Positions 46,193-55,257 of a stretch of 64,000 nucleotides of DNA are shown here, one piece after another. The position numbers were made by a program, and so were the translations under genes. Where the stretch lies: the NCBI RefSeq assembly GCF_004011835.1, contig NZ_RKLN01000002.1:105469-169468 (forward strand), read 5' to 3'. Source of the stretch: Rhodococcus spongiicola (GTDB taxonomy: Bacteria; Actinomycetota; Actinomycetes; Mycobacteriales; Mycobacteriaceae). How positions within the stretch are numbered: position 1 is the stretch's first letter; each line of letters opens with the position of its first letter. The notes under the pieces were generated by a model. The model searched no databases, was not told where the DNA came from, and saw only the letters and a list, made by a program, of their open reading frames with translations.

Positions 46193-46897
46193 ATGCCATA
46201 TTTGAATCGCCAAGGCGACGTCTTCGTTCTGTACCTCGGCAACGAGGGAGAGACGGACAACGAGAACCGGTTCCACCCGGACTGGGTCGAGGCCACGCAT
46301 GCCCTGTTGGACGAGGTCGAGGCACACGAGGGGCCCGCGGCTCTGGTCACGACAGCGACCGGCAAGTTCTACTCCAACGGCCTCGACGTCGAATGGATCG
46401 CCGGCAATCTCGAGAAGTTGCCCGCCTACCTGGACCGGGTCCAGACGGTCCTCTCCCGCTTCTTGACGTTCCCGATGGCGACGGTCGCGGCGGTGCAGGG
46501 CCACGCGTTCGGCGCCGGCGCGCTGCTGGCCACCTCCCACGACTTCCGCGTCATGCGCAGCGACCGGGGCTACTACTGCCTGCCCGAGGTCAACCTGAAC
46601 ATGCCGTTCACGGTGGGCCTGACCACGCTGCTCACCTCCCGACTGACACGGCAGACGGCGGTCGAGGCGATGACCACCGGTCGTCGTTACAACGGCACCG
46701 ACGCCGTCGCCGCCGGTATCGTCGACGACACCGTCGAAGGCGATCTCGTGCTCGACGCCGCGGTTGCCCGGGCATCCGCGCTGGTTTCGACCCACGGCGA
46801 GAACCTGGCCGGGATCAAGCAGGGCATCCACCGCGACGCCGTCGACGCGCTCGGTATCAAGACCGACGAGAGCAACTTCAAGTTCAAGTTGGGGTGA
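46193..46897 (+). CDS. Enoyl-CoA hydratase/isomerase family protein
   Basis: The 234-residue crotonase-fold protein contains GPAALVTTATGKFYSNGLDVEWI (in part), the CoA oxyanion hole GHAFGAGALLATSHDFRVM, and PEVNLNMPFTVG. It probably acts in beta-oxidation or short acyl-CoA isomerisation; it is short and one of the usual catalytic glutamates is not obvious, so the exact reaction is open. No Shine-Dalgarno is seen. It appears inserted relative to the mycobacterial gene order and carries its own operator. Confidence 0.82.
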   Translation: MPYLNRQGDVFVLYLGNEGETDNENRFHPDWVEATHALLDEVEAHEGPAALVTTATGKFYSNGLDVEWIAGNLEKLPAYLDRVQTVLSRFLTFPMATVAAVQGHAFGAGALLATSHDFRVMRSDRGYYCLPEVNLNMPFTVGLTTLLTSRLTRQTAVEAMTTGRRYNGTDAVAAGIVDDTVEGDLVLDAAVARASALVSTHGENLAGIKQGIHRDAVDALGIKTDESNFKFKLG

Positions 46898-46934
46898 CCC
46901 GGGTCCGGTCCCCAAGAGTGAGAGACTGGGGGCT

Positions 46935-48122
46935 GTGAGATCAGGAACCCCGTCGGCTTCGTCGCCGGCTTCGGTGTCGGATGCCGTGCTGGCTGCGCGC
47001 TCCGATCTCATCGCGCTGTCGCACTCGATCCACTCCGAACCGGAGTTGGCCTTCGAGGAGCACCGGAGCGCCGCCAAGCTGGTCGAGTTCCTGCGCGGCC
47101 AGGGCTTCGACGTCCGGACGCAGATCGCGGATCTGCCGACGGCGTTCGACGCGCGGTTCGGCGACGGTGAGTTGGTAGTGGCCCTTCTCGCCGAATACGA
47201 CGCGCTGCCCGAGATCGGGCATGCATGTGGTCACAACATCATCGCGGCGTCGGCAGTCGGCGCCGGGCTCGCGTTGGCCCCAATGGCGGAATCGCTGGGG
47301 ATCACCGTGCGCGTCATCGGCACTCCGGCCGAGGAGTCCGGTGGGGGCAAGGTGCTCATGCTCGAGCGCGGTGTCTTCGACGACGTCGCCGCCGCGTTGA
47401 TGGTGCACCCCGGCCCGTTCGACATCGTCGCCGCGACATCGCTCGCGCTCGCCGACATCGCGATCACTTTCACAGGGCGGGAAGCACACGCCTCGGCGGC
47501 ACCGGAATTCGGACGAAACGCCGCGGACGCGGCCACGGTCGCTCAGGTCGGCCTCGGCCTGCTGCGTCAGCACCTCGCCCCCGGCCAGCAGTTGCACGGC
47601 ATCGTCAGTGCCGGCGGCACGGCGCCCAACATCATCCCGGCACGCGCCGAGATGCTGTACTACCTGCGCGCGCACACCGCTGAGTCGCTCGACGAACTCC
47701 TGACTCGAGCTGATGCGTGTTTCGCGGCCGGCGCGCTCGCGACCGGGTGCACGCACGAGGTGCGCACGGTGTCGCCGGCGTACGCGGAGCTGCGGCCCGA
47801 CCCCTGGCTCGTCGACGTCTTTCGCGAGGAGATAACCGACCTCGGTCGCACCCCGGTGCCCGCGGATGTCGAGGCGTCTCGCCCGCTGGGCAGCACGGAC
47901 ATGGGCAACGTGACCCAGGTGATCCCCGGCATCCACCCGGTGGTCGGACTCGACTCCGGCGGGTCGGTGATCCATCAACCGGAGTTCGCTGCGGCCGCGG
48001 TCACGGAGTCGGCAGACCGGGCCCTCCTCGACGGTGCGATGGCTCTGGCGCGCACCGTCATCCGTGCCGTACTCGATCCCGATCAGCGCGCGCGGTTGCT
48101 CGAGGGGGTGGAACGTCGGTGA
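46935..48122 (+). CDS. M20-family amidohydrolase (AmiB1-like)
   Basis: This 395-residue protein is of the M20D peptidase/amidohydrolase family. Metal and catalytic motifs: HSIHSEPELAFEEHRSA, LLAEYDALPEIGHACGHNII (Cys-Gly-His), GTPAEESGGGKVLM (Glu-Glu) and late GSTDMGNVTQVIPGIHP. This resembles the AbgB-type aminobenzoyl-glutamate or N-acyl amino acid hydrolases. GTG 46935 follows GGGGG. It is coupled to the next amidohydrolase gene by a GTGA overlap (48119-48122); the products may form a two-subunit enzyme like AbgAB. Confidence 0.85.
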   Translation: MRSGTPSASSPASVSDAVLAARSDLIALSHSIHSEPELAFEEHRSAAKLVEFLRGQGFDVRTQIADLPTAFDARFGDGELVVALLAEYDALPEIGHACGHNIIAASAVGAGLALAPMAESLGITVRVIGTPAEESGGGKVLMLERGVFDDVAAALMVHPGPFDIVAATSLALADIAITFTGREAHASAAPEFGRNAADAATVAQVGLGLLRQHLAPGQQLHGIVSAGGTAPNIIPARAEMLYYLRAHTAESLDELLTRADACFAAGALATGCTHEVRTVSPAYAELRPDPWLVDVFREEITDLGRTPVPADVEASRPLGSTDMGNVTQVIPGIHPVVGLDSGGSVIHQPEFAAAAVTESADRALLDGAMALARTVIRAVLDPDQRARLLEGVERR

Positions 48123-49288
48123 ACGAGGGCAGGTCGATGAATGAGGGCGTCGAGAAGTGGCTCGCCGAGCACGCGATGGATCTGTCCCGGTGGCGCAGAC
48201 ACTTCCACATGAACCCGGAACTGGCCCGGCACGAGTTCGGGACCACCTCGTTCGTCGCGAGTCAATTGTCGGCGGCGGGAATGTCGCCACTGTTGCTGCC
48301 TGGTGGGACCGGCGTCGTCTGCGACATCGGGCCGGGCGGGATGCGGATCGCTCTGCGTGCCGATCTCGATGCGTTGCCGTTGCAAGAAGCCACCGGTGTG
48401 GCGTACGCGTCCACGGTGCCGGGGGTCGATCACGCGTGTGGCCACGATGCGCACACCGCGATCCTGCTCGGAACCGCCCTTGCGCTGAATTCGTTGCCAC
48501 AGTTGCCGATCGGCGTGAGGTTCATCTTCCAGCCGGCCGAGGAAGTGATGCCCGGTGGCGCGCTCGACGTCGTCGCCGCAGGCGGCATGCAGGGTGTGTC
48601 GCGGATCTTCGCGCTGCACTGCGATCCGCGCCTGGAGGCGGGACGGGTCGGGGTCCGGGTCGGGGCGATCACGTCCGCCGCGGACACCGTCGAACTCGTG
48701 CTCGACTCACCGGGTGGGCACACGTCGCGGCCACATCTGACGACGGACCTGGTGTACGCGATCGGCACCGTGATCACGGGTCTGCCCGGGATGCTCAGCC
48801 GCCGGATAGACCCACGCAGCGCAACCGTGATGGTGTGGGGTGCGGTGAGCGCGGGGCAGGCCCCCAACGCGATCCCGCGCAGCGGCATCCTCACCGGCAC
48901 CGTCCGCACCGGTGACCATGACACGTGGGCCCTGCTCGAACCGACGGTCCGCGAGATCGTGCACGGGCTGCTCGCGCCGACCGGGGTGCGGTACGAACTC
49001 AACTACCGGCGGGGTGTGCCTCCAGTCGTCAACGACGAGGTGTCGGCGCGAATTCTCGAGGACGCCGTGCGAGCGATCGGCCCCGACGCGCTCGCGGACA
49101 CCCCTCAGTCGGGCGGCGGCGAGGACTTCTCGTGGTATCTCGAGGAAGCGCCGGGCGCCATGGCTCGCTTGGGTGTGTGGTCGGGGCGCGGCCCGCAACT
49201 CGACATCCACCAGCCGACGTTCGACATCGACGAGCGAGCTCTTGCGACTGGAGTGCGGGTTCTGACGAACCTGGTGCTGCAGTCCTGA
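48119..49288 (+). CDS. M20-family amidohydrolase (AmiA1-like)
   Basis: The 389-residue paralogue of the preceding gene has RHFHMNPELARHEFGT, RADLDALPLQE, DHACGHDAHTAILLG and FQPAEEVMPGGA, the full M20D metal set, and ends ...TNLVLQS. GTG 48119 overlaps the previous stop; ATG 48137 with GAGGGCAGG upstream is an alternative start. The stop codon TGA (49286-49288) lies inside the first unit of a 16-bp tandem repeat. The substrate is probably an N-acyl amino acid or peptide amide; not determinable here. Confidence 0.86.
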   Translation: MNEGRSMNEGVEKWLAEHAMDLSRWRRHFHMNPELARHEFGTTSFVASQLSAAGMSPLLLPGGTGVVCDIGPGGMRIALRADLDALPLQEATGVAYASTVPGVDHACGHDAHTAILLGTALALNSLPQLPIGVRFIFQPAEEVMPGGALDVVAAGGMQGVSRIFALHCDPRLEAGRVGVRVGAITSAADTVELVLDSPGGHTSRPHLTTDLVYAIGTVITGLPGMLSRRIDPRSATVMVWGAVSAGQAPNAIPRSGILTGTVRTGDHDTWALLEPTVREIVHGLLAPTGVRYELNYRRGVPPVVNDEVSARILEDAVRAIGPDALADTPQSGGGEDFSWYLEEAPGAMARLGVWSGRGPQLDIHQPTFDIDERALATGVRVLTNLVLQS

Positions 49289-49323
49289 AAGGCTGTAGTC
49301 CCGAAACGCTGCAGTCGTGAAAC
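49276..49323. repeat. Three 16-bp tandem repeats from the amidohydrolase stop codon
   Basis: GCTGCAGTCCTGAAAG (49276-49291), GCTGTAGTCCCGAAAC (49292-49307) and GCTGCAGTCGTGAAAC (49308-49323), then a partial GCAGCC. The array starts in the last codons of the amidohydrolase gene, includes its TGA, and ends 18 bp before the stop of the convergent cyclotransferase gene. Confidence 0.85.
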
Positions 49324-49341
49324 GCAGCCGGGGGACTACGG

Positions 49342-49812
49342 CTAGGCCGTGCCGGGGCCCACGTTGCGACTGTTGCGGGTGCGAAGGCTGCGGACGTAGT
49401 CGGCGGGGGCTCCGGCGGTCTCGGCGGCGTCGGCGATGACACCGAGGTAGCGCGCCGAGGGCAGGCCACCCTCGTACGCATCGAGCACGTACAGCCAGGC
49501 CAGCACGGGGCCATCGGCGGTGTCGATGCGGAGCCGGATCTTGCGGTGTAGGCCCAGTTCGGACCCCTCCCATCGGTCCAGTCGGCTCTCGTCCTCGTCC
49601 GGGACGTCGTACAGCACCACGAACACCTTGGCATCCGGATCGTCCGGATCCTCGACGACGGTGGCGAGCGCACCCTCCCAACCGATGTCGTCACCGCTGA
49701 ACGTGAGCCGCCAGCCGTGAAGCCAACCCGTGCCCGCCGTGGGGGAGTGTGGGCAGCGTTCGAGCATCTGTTCCGGGTGCATGTTGGACCCGTACGCGGC
49801 ATAGATCGGCAC
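49342..49812 (-). CDS. Gamma-glutamylcyclotransferase-fold protein
   Basis: The 156-residue GGCT/AIG2-type barrel has the substrate loop YAAYGSNMHPEQML (YGSN) and VVLYDVPDEDESRLDRWEG (catalytic Glu in the WEGxExG-like block). It would cyclise a gamma-glutamyl amine to 5-oxoproline, releasing the amine; the natural substrate is uncertain. It occupies the same position as the mycobacterial Rv3304 gene. Convergent with the amidohydrolase pair. Confidence 0.85.
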   Translation of the reverse strand: MPIYAAYGSNMHPEQMLERCPHSPTAGTGWLHGWRLTFSGDDIGWEGALATVVEDPDDPDAKVFVVLYDVPDEDESRLDRWEGSELGLHRKIRLRIDTADGPVLAWLYVLDAYEGGLPSARYLGVIADAAETAGAPADYVRSLRTRNSRNVGPGTA

Positions 49813-50012
49813 GGCGGCAAGCCTAATCTGTGTGCAGCACCCACGGGTAGTGGAAGAGCCGTCCGCGCACGATCGTGCAAGTTCGGCCGTACAGGTTCGC
49901 CGTGGCGAAGGCAGTCTCGAGGGGCCCTCGCCTGCGTGTTCCCGGTCACTGGAATAGCGTTGTCCGCGGGCCCACCGGAGATCCCGGTAGGCGCCGCGAG
50001 CTTGGAGGACGA

Positions 50013-51419
50013 ATGACCCGGATCGTGATCATCGGTGGCGGACCAGCCGGATACGAAGCGGCCCTGGTGGCTGCCCAGCACGGGGCCAACGTGTCACTGA
50101 TCGACTCCGACGGCATCGGCGGTGCGTGTGTGTTGTTCGACTGCGTGCCCTCGAAGACCTTCATCGCGTCCACCGGAATCCGCACCGACATGCGCCGGGC
50201 CACCGACCTGGGCATCTCCGTCGACCCGTCCAACGTCTCCATCTCGCTTCCGAAGATCAACTCACGCGTCAAGAACCTCGCACAGGCTCAGTCCTCCGAC
50301 ATCCGCGCTCGCCTCCAGAGCGTCGGCGTGCAACTGCTGTCCGGTAGGGCCGAGCTGATCGACCCGCAGATCGGGATGGCCGCCCACCTGGTGCGGGCAA
50401 CCCTCACCACCGGTGAGGAGAAGACTCTCGAAGCCGACGTCGTCCTCATCGCGACTGGTGGCAGCCCGCGCGTGCTCCCCGGTGCCGTGCCGGACGGCGA
50501 GCGCATCCTGACATGGCAACACCTCTACGACCTGGAGGAGTTGCCCACCCACCTGGTAGTCGTGGGTTCGGGTGTCACGGGCGCCGAGTTCGTGTCGGCC
50601 TACACCGAGATGGGTGTCAAGGTCACGTTGGTGTCCAGCCGTGACCGTGTCATGCCGCACGAGGACGCGGACGCGGCACTGGTCCTCGAGGACGTGCTCG
50701 CCGAGCGCGGCGTCACGCTGGTCAAGCATGCGCGCGCCGACGCTGTCGAGCGCACCGACGACGGGGGCATCGTCGTCAAGCTCACGGACGGCCGCACCGT
50801 GCACGGCAGTCACGCGCTCATGGCGGTCGGGTCCACCCCGAACACGAGTGGTCTGGGCCTCGAAAAGGTCGGCATCGAGCTCGACGGGGGCGGCTACATG
50901 CGCGTCGACCGCGTCTCCCGCACCTCCGTGTCCGGCATCTACGCCGCCGGCGACTGCACCGGCCTGCTGCCGCTGGCCTCGGTGGCCGCGATGCAAGGCC
51001 GTATCGCGATGTACCACGCGCTCGGCGAGGGCGTGAGCCCGATCAAGCTCAAGACGGTCGCGTCGGCGGTGTTCACGCGCCCGGAGATCGCCAACGTCGG
51101 CGTGAGTCAGGCCGCGATCGACAACGGCGAGGTGGCCGCCCGCACGGTCATGCTGCCGCTCAACACGAACCCGCGAGCCAAGATGTCGGGTCTGCGCCGC
51201 GGCTTCGTGAAGATCTTCTGCCGCCCCGCCACCGGTGTGGTCATCGGCGGTGTCGTGGTCGCGGTGAACGCATCCGAGTTGATCCTCCCGATCGCGATCG
51301 CGGTCCAGAACAACCTCACCGTGGGTGACCTAGCGCAGACCTTCTCGGTGTACCCGTCGCTGACCGGGTCGATCACCGAGGCGTCGCGCCAACTCATGCG
51401 GCACGACGACCTGGGTTAG
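50013..51419 (+). CDS. lpdA: NAD(P)H-quinone dehydrogenase LpdA (flavoprotein disulfide reductase family)
   Basis: The 468-residue protein has FAD motif VIIGGGPAGYEAALVAAQHG and a modified redox-active region GGACVLFDCVPSKTFI with cysteines at C-x4-C-like spacing; NAD(P) motif VVGSGVTGAEFVSAY; FAD motif GIYAAGDCTGLLPLASVA; dimer domain VFTRPEIANVGVS. The C-terminal His-Glu pair of true lipoamide dehydrogenases is absent (LTGSITEASRQL), matching the LpdA/Rv3303c quinone-reductase subgroup. GGAGG 5 bp before ATG. Confidence 0.9.
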   Translation: MTRIVIIGGGPAGYEAALVAAQHGANVSLIDSDGIGGACVLFDCVPSKTFIASTGIRTDMRRATDLGISVDPSNVSISLPKINSRVKNLAQAQSSDIRARLQSVGVQLLSGRAELIDPQIGMAAHLVRATLTTGEEKTLEADVVLIATGGSPRVLPGAVPDGERILTWQHLYDLEELPTHLVVVGSGVTGAEFVSAYTEMGVKVTLVSSRDRVMPHEDADAALVLEDVLAERGVTLVKHARADAVERTDDGGIVVKLTDGRTVHGSHALMAVGSTPNTSGLGLEKVGIELDGGGYMRVDRVSRTSVSGIYAAGDCTGLLPLASVAAMQGRIAMYHALGEGVSPIKLKTVASAVFTRPEIANVGVSQAAIDNGEVAARTVMLPLNTNPRAKMSGLRRGFVKIFCRPATGVVIGGVVVAVNASELILPIAIAVQNNLTVGDLAQTFSVYPSLTGSITEASRQLMRHDDLG

Positions 51420-51614
51420 CTCCGGCTTCGACTCTGTCCAGAATATGAGAATCGTCGTTCACATAGTGAATTGACTGTGGGATGATCGGATAGGTCGAGA
51501 CCATCGGCCTCATCTTCGCGCTCGCCGCCCCGTGGATCCGGGACGACTTGGGTGCCCCCGTCTTCATCTGTCGCCGCCGTGTGCGACGGCAGTACCTCGT
51601 ACTTCGGAGTCGCC

Positions 51615-52844
51615 ATGTCGGTCGATTCGCCGTCACTCGATCCTTCCCTGCGGCTGTCGTCGCGGATGGCCGGATTGCGCAGTTCCGCCATCCGCGATCT
51701 GCTCACGTTCACCGCTCGGCCGGAGGTCATCAGCCTCGCGGGTGGGCTCCCTGCGGTGGAACTCGTGCCGCGTGAACGCATCGCGCGGGCCGCGCAGCGA
51801 GCGCTCGGCGACCCGCGTTCGGTCCAGTACGGCGAGACGTCGGGGTGGGCGCCGCTGAGGGAAACCGTCGCCTCTCGCGAGAGCGACGCGGTGGGACGCC
51901 GTCTCGATTCGTCCGAGGTGGTCATCACGCACGGATCGCAGCAGGCGCTGAGCCTGCTCGCACAGGTGCTGCTCGACCCTGGAGACACCGTCGTCGTCGA
52001 GGAACCGGGGTATACCGGGGCGTTGCAGGCCTTCGGGGCCGCGCAGGCCGCACTGGTGCCCGTCGCTCTCGACGCCGATGGCATGGACACTGCTGTCCTC
52101 GAAGAGGCATTGACAGAAGGATTGCGGCCCAAAGTCGTCCACACGGTCAGCAACTTCCACAACCCGCGCGGCGTTGTGCTGTCCGCGCAGCGCCGGGAAC
52201 ACCTGGCGTCGCTCGCGGACCGGTACGGGTTCTGGATCATCGAAGACGATCCCTATGGCGAGTTGTGGTTCGATGCGCCGGCACCCGCACCCGTCGCCGC
52301 CCACTCGGACCGGGTGCTGCGGCTGTCGAGCGGGTCCAAGACCCTCGCGCCCGCGCTGAGGGTCGGCTGGCTGCACGGCGATCGCCGCGTGTGTGAGGCG
52401 GTCGAACTCATCAAGCAGGGCACCGATTTGTGTGGGTCGTCGCTGACGCAGAGGATCGCGACGGAATTGCTCGACGACGGTGCGTGGCTCGACACGCATC
52501 TGGCCACCGTGCGCGGCGCCTACGCGGCGCGGTCCGGTGCGCTGATCCGCGCGCTCGAATCGGCTTTCGGGGAACGACTTTCGCACACCGAGGTCTTCGG
52601 TGGCATGTTCTGCTGGATCGAGTTCACCGACGGTTGCGACACCACCCGACTTCTCGAAAGGGCGATCGAGCACGACGTCGCGTTCGTGCCGGGCGGCGCG
52701 TTCGGCGTCGCGAAGGGACACCCGCACGCGGCGAGGTTGTGCTTCGCGACCTACGACAGTGCGGCGCTGGTCGAGGGGGTCGATCGGCTACGCCGAGCGT
52801 ATGACGCCCATCTACGGACTCCCTGGTCCGCAACCGGTCACTGA
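51615..52844 (+). CDS. PLP-dependent aminotransferase (class I/II, 2-aminoadipate type)
   Basis: The 409-residue fold-type I transaminase has FTARPEVISLAGGLPAVELVP, HGSQQALSLLAQVLLDPGDTV (in part), the aspartate-tyrosine block IIEDDPYGELWF and the PLP lysine in LSSGSKTLAPALRVGW. This pattern is that of LysN/valine-pyruvate-type aminotransferases related to MocR effector domains, but no DNA-binding domain is present. ATG 51615 has GGAG 5 bp upstream. The substrate is not assigned. A small TTCAC-ATA-GTGAA dyad (51458-51470) lies in the upstream gap. Confidence 0.85.
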   Translation: MSVDSPSLDPSLRLSSRMAGLRSSAIRDLLTFTARPEVISLAGGLPAVELVPRERIARAAQRALGDPRSVQYGETSGWAPLRETVASRESDAVGRRLDSSEVVITHGSQQALSLLAQVLLDPGDTVVVEEPGYTGALQAFGAAQAALVPVALDADGMDTAVLEEALTEGLRPKVVHTVSNFHNPRGVVLSAQRREHLASLADRYGFWIIEDDPYGELWFDAPAPAPVAAHSDRVLRLSSGSKTLAPALRVGWLHGDRRVCEAVELIKQGTDLCGSSLTQRIATELLDDGAWLDTHLATVRGAYAARSGALIRALESAFGERLSHTEVFGGMFCWIEFTDGCDTTRLLERAIEHDVAFVPGGAFGVAKGHPHAARLCFATYDSAALVEGVDRLRRAYDAHLRTPWSATGH

Positions 52845-52944
52845 GCGACGGGCGGGACCGGTTCGAGTTATCGACTTATGGCCCTATGCCTCCCCTCCGG
52901 GCCGCATCGACACTGGTGTCATCGACCGGTTTCGGGAGATGGCG

Positions 52945-53535
52945 ATGACCGATATGAACATTTCGGTGGCGCGCCTGTGGCGCCTAGCGCCATGGAGCGG
53001 CAATCGCCTGATGCGTCGCAGCGATCGCCTCGAATCCCTCTCGATACTCTTCGTCACCCTGGTGCTCGCGATGCTGATACCCCTCGCCGGGGCGGTGGGC
53101 ACGAGCACCTATACCGGTCTCTCCGACGCCGCACGACAGGTCAGACAGACGAACCAGCAGGTTCCCGCCGTCCTACTCGGCGACGCCCCGTCGCCCCAAA
53201 CTCGCGGGACAGGCATGTACGACCGCGCTCGTGCGCAGTGGTCGGTGGACGGGACACCACGCACGGGCTTGATCGACGTCGACGGCGAGATCCAGGTGGG
53301 CCGAACCGTGGACATTTGGATCGACCCCGAAGGCAACTACACGGAACCTCCGAGCACCGGCGCGGAGAACGCCTTCGGCGCGGTGGGTGCCGCGCTCATG
53401 TTCTGGGCCTTCGGTTCGGCAGGATGCGTGCTTGTGCTGCTCGCAGTCCACTCGATGGCGAACAGGTACCGGCTACGGTGCTGGCAGCGGGAATGGGACA
53501 GCCTCGGCCAGACACGAGGGTGGTCCTTGAACTGA
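52945..53535 (+). CDS. Two-TM membrane protein of the Rv1733c type
   Basis: The product has 196 residues. A basic Trp-rich N-terminus (ARLWRLAPWSGNRLMRRSDRLE) precedes helix 1 (LSILFVTLVLAMLIPLAGAVG). An extracytoplasmic domain of about 90 residues (AQWSVDGTPRTGLIDVDGEI, VDIWIDPEGNYTEPPS) follows, then helix 2 (AALMFWAFGSAGCVLVLLAV) and a short cytoplasmic tail. The layout matches the Rv1733c family of mycolate actinobacteria; function unknown. ATG 52945 has GGGAG at good spacing. Its TGA lies inside the first 15-bp repeat unit that follows. Confidence 0.75.
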   Translation: MTDMNISVARLWRLAPWSGNRLMRRSDRLESLSILFVTLVLAMLIPLAGAVGTSTYTGLSDAARQVRQTNQQVPAVLLGDAPSPQTRGTGMYDRARAQWSVDGTPRTGLIDVDGEIQVGRTVDIWIDPEGNYTEPPSTGAENAFGAVGAALMFWAFGSAGCVLVLLAVHSMANRYRLRCWQREWDSLGQTRGWSLN

Positions 53536-53573
53536 TCTGCGGCGAACTGATCTGCGGCGAACTGATCTGCGGC
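53529..53573. repeat. Three identical 15-bp repeats starting at the membrane-protein stop
   Basis: GAACTGATCTGCGGC occurs at 53529-53543, 53544-53558 and 53559-53573 without mismatch. The gene's TGA is at 53533-53535 in unit 1, and in-frame copies add further TGA codons on the same strand. Confidence 0.95.
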
Positions 53574-53617
53574 CTGGGCTGACCTTCCCGCCGGCGGCAC
53601 ACCCGAATACGCGGCCA

Positions 53618-53667
53618 GACTGCTTGGGGCGAGACCGCTTGGAGTGAGACTGCTCGGGATGAGACTA
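53618..53667. repeat. 15-bp repeats ending at the glpK stop
   Basis: GACTGCTTGGGGCGA (53618-53632), GACCGCTTGGAGTGA (53633-53647), GACTGCTCGGGATGA (53648-53662) and the start of a fourth unit at 53663, which contains the glpK stop (CTA, 53665-53667). It is unrelated in sequence to the array at 53529-53573, yet both have 15-bp units and meet in the same convergent gap. Confidence 0.85.
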
Positions 53668-55176
53668 GGCCGAAGGGTCTTCGTGCTCGTCGGTCCAGCC
53701 GTACGTGCGCTCTACGGCGCGGTTCCACCCGGCGTAGAGGCGTTCACGCTCCGGTTCGTCCATCCGGGGCTGCCAGGTCTTGTCCTCGGCCCAGTTCCTG
53801 CGGATATCGTCCTCGCTCTTCCAGAATCCGACCGCCAGACCGGCCGCATAGGCGGCCCCGAGGGCGGTGGTCTCGTTCACGACTGGGCGCGTCACCGGGA
53901 CATCGAGGATGTCGGACTGGAACTGCATGAGGGTCTCGTTGACAACCATGCCGCCGTCGACCTTCAGCGAGCTCAGCTCGACGCCGGAATCGGCCCGCAT
54001 CGCCTCGATGACCTCGCGGGTCTGGTACGCGGTGGCCTCGAGGGCCGCCCGCGCGAGGTGCCCCTTGTTGACGAATCGGGTCAGCCCGGCGATGACGCCG
54101 CGGGCGTCGGGGCGCCAACGTGGTGCGAACAGTCCCGAGAAGGCCGGCACGATGTATGCGCCGCCGTTGTCGTCCACCGTCTTCGCGAGCGGCTCGATAT
54201 CCTTGGCGGACTGGATGATTCCCAGGTTGTCGCGTAGCCACTGGACCAGGGCGCCGGTAACCGCGACCGATCCCTCCAGCGCATACACGGCGGGGTTGTC
54301 TCCGAGCTTGTAACAGACAGTGGTGAGCAGGCCGTTCTCGCTGCGGACCGGTGTCGTTCCCGTGTTGAGCAGCAGGAAATTGCCTGTTCCGTAGGTGTTC
54401 TTGGCCTCGCCCTCGGACAGGCACGCCTGGCCGAACGTAGCTGCTTGCTGGTCACCGAGAATGCCTGCGACGGGGATGCTCGGCGAGATTCCGGACACGG
54501 CGAGGTCACCGTAGATCTCGGACGAACTGCGGATCTCCGGCAGCATCGATGTCGGAATGCCCATCGCCCCGCAGATCTCGTGATCCCAGTCGAGGGTCTC
54601 GATGTTCATCAACAGGGTCCGGGACGCGTTGGTGACGTCGGTGAGGTGAAGACCGCCGGTGAGGTTCCACAGGATCCACGAGTCGATCGTTCCGAAGCAC
54701 AGTTCGCCGGCCTCCGCGCGCTCCCGGGCGCCGTCGACGTTGTCGAGGATCCAGCGAGCCTTGGGGCCGGAGAAATACGTCGACAGCGGCAGGCCGGTCG
54801 CCTCACGGAACCGCCCGCTGCCCTGTTCACCGCCGAGTTCGGTGCACAGTCGGTCGGTGCGGGTGTCTTGCCAGACGATCGCGTTGTAGACGGGTTTGCC
54901 GGTTTTTCGGTCCCACACAACGGTCGTCTCACGCTGGTTGGTGATGCCGGCCGCCGCGATGTCCTCGGCCGTGAGACCTGTTTCGGCGAGCACCGCCGCG
55001 ATCATCTCCCGGGTGTTGCTCCACAGCTCTTCGGGATCGTGTTCCACCCAGCCCGGTTTCGGGAAGATCTGTTCGTGTTCCTTCTGGGCCGCACCGACGA
55101 CCCGACCACCGTGGTCGAAGATCATGCATCGGGTCGAAGTCGTTCCCTGGTCGATGGAGGCGATGTACTGGGTCAC
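53665..55176 (-). CDS. glpK: Glycerol kinase
   Basis: The 503-residue FGGY kinase phosphorylates glycerol to glycerol-3-phosphate. Motifs: [16 protein letters not shown] (phosphate 1), [64 protein letters not shown] (in part), and [23 protein letters not shown] 55176 has GAGG at good spacing. It is divergent from glpD with an 81-bp shared gap; together they make dihydroxyacetone phosphate from glycerol. Its 3' end merges into a 15-bp tandem repeat. Confidence 0.96.
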   Translation of the reverse strand: MTQYIASIDQGTTSTRCMIFDHGGRVVGAAQKEHEQIFPKPGWVEHDPEELWSNTREMIAAVLAETGLTAEDIAAAGITNQRETTVVWDRKTGKPVYNAIVWQDTRTDRLCTELGGEQGSGRFREATGLPLSTYFSGPKARWILDNVDGARERAEAGELCFGTIDSWILWNLTGGLHLTDVTNASRTLLMNIETLDWDHEICGAMGIPTSMLPEIRSSSEIYGDLAVSGISPSIPVAGILGDQQAATFGQACLSEGEAKNTYGTGNFLLLNTGTTPVRSENGLLTTVCYKLGDNPAVYALEGSVAVTGALVQWLRDNLGIIQSAKDIEPLAKTVDDNGGAYIVPAFSGLFAPRWRPDARGVIAGLTRFVNKGHLARAALEATAYQTREVIEAMRADSGVELSSLKVDGGMVVNETLMQFQSDILDVPVTRPVVNETTALGAAYAAGLAVGFWKSEDDIRRNWAEDKTWQPRMDEPERERLYAGWNRAVERTYGWTDEHEDPSA

Positions 55177-55257
55177 GGTGATCCTCGTCTCTCGCGCGGT
55201 CTGGCCCCGAAGCTACTAGCCTGAGAGCAGATCCGCAGACAACCACGGGAGACCGAG

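Noticed and set aside
50013-51419. lpdA as the E3 component of pyruvate dehydrogenase
   Set aside because: The C-terminal His-Glu pair needed by lipoamide dehydrogenases is missing, so the quinone-reductase assignment is better.
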